This document shows, piece after piece, positions 32,133-32,255 of a stretch of 32,255 nt of DNA (its first letter is position 1; each line of letters begins with the position of its first letter). The translations under genes and the position numbers were made by a program. The notes beneath the pieces are model-generated. The model was given only the letters and a program-made list of their open reading frames with translations, did not search any database and was not told the DNA's origin. Origin of the DNA: Anderseniella sp051010195. GTDB lineage: Bacteria; Pseudomonadota; Alphaproteobacteria; Rhizobiales; Aestuariivirgaceae. Where the stretch lies: the NCBI GenBank assembly GCA_051010195.1, contig JBPCVV010000136.1:1-32255 (forward strand), written 5' to 3'.

Positions 32133-32255
32133 TCCCGATTGACCTGATCGAAAAAACCGCTGAAACCCTGATGGACAAGGCGGCCATCGAGATCCCCGAC
32201 GACTACCTGGAAGGCCTCAAGACCGCTGCCAGTGTTGAGGACGGCGACCTGTCGT
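32129..32255 (+). CDS. Probable class I fumarase/tartrate dehydratase alpha subunit, 5' part only
   Basis: ATG 32129 overlaps the previous stop by ATGA. The 42 visible residues begin MIPIDLIEKTAETLMDKAAI and continue with PDDYLEGLKTAASVEDGD. This fits the N-terminal helices of the alpha subunit of two-part [4Fe-4S] fumarases/L-tartrate dehydratases (leading helix, then LPxD-like turn and xxLKxAxxxE). The cluster Cys residues lie beyond the window, so the call is tentative. Its position after the SDH/FRD-like genes supports a diacid hydratase. Confidence 0.6.
   Translation, partial: MIPIDLIEKTAETLMDKAAIEIPDDYLEGLKTAASVEDGDLS

Noticed and set aside
1..32255. CRISPR arrays, tRNA, rRNA, insertion sequences, prophage
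   Set aside because: None seen. No regularly spaced repeats, cloverleaf-like sequences, transposase motifs or flanking inverted repeats were found by reading.

Overview
The window looks like chromosomal DNA of an alphaproteobacterium, probably of the Hyphomicrobiales/Rhizobiales type. This is inferred from the gene families, the moderately high GC by eye, several FNR/FixK-type boxes (TTGAT-N4-ATCAA), CtrA-like TTAACCAT sites and an ECF42-type sigma factor paired with a DGPF/YCII protein. No rRNA, tRNA, CRISPR array, transposase or phage gene is visible. Almost all of the window is coding.

Region 1 (1-12490) is the most unusual part. After a truncated VIT1/CCC1-type metal transporter come two convergent gene arms, both made of redox and envelope proteins. 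The + arm holds a very basic tetraheme cytochrome c, a protein fusing two cyclic-nucleotide-binding domains to four [4Fe-4S] clusters, a short cytochrome b-like membrane protein, and a membrane-anchored decaheme cytochrome c with a long acidic insert. The - arm, read from 12490 to 7129, holds a pentaheme cytochrome c, an outer-membrane beta-barrel and an FAD/NAD(P)H/[2Fe-2S] reductase. Together they supply parts for moving electrons between NAD(P)H or quinol, the inner membrane, the periplasm and possibly the outer membrane. The substrate is unknown. I do not recognise it as a described system, and it is the best candidate here for a new one. Both arms carry a TTAACCAT site in the same orientation relative to transcription.

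Region 2 (12783-18343) is a carboxylate uptake and catabolism unit. A 2-keto-4-pentenoate hydratase-family enzyme and a LysR regulator are divergent from a TRAP transporter (dctP, dctQ, dctM), which is followed by a TeaD-like universal stress protein. A degenerate secreted nuclease-fold protein and a GMC (choline dehydrogenase-like) oxidoreductase follow.

Region 3 (20777-28823) resembles the low-oxygen/energy-stress islands of alphaproteobacteria. It holds a rhodanese, a diheme cytochrome c, two further Usp proteins, a conserved unknown protein, a Host_attach/baeRF protein, a phosphotransferase-kinase fusion, and an ECF42 sigma factor with its DGPF partner. It also has an ABC-2 permease remnant and several short ORFs. 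Two identical perfect FNR boxes and two imperfect ones sit in its intergenic regions, so joint oxygen control is likely.

Region 4 (28963-end) is a tight operon for a succinate dehydrogenase/fumarate reductase-like complex in the order B-C-D-A. It runs by ATGA overlap into what looks like a class I fumarase alpha subunit cut by the window end. The flavoprotein has Cys where the FAD-linking His normally sits. An FNR box lies between this operon and a divergent usp gene, which fits a reductive, low-oxygen role.
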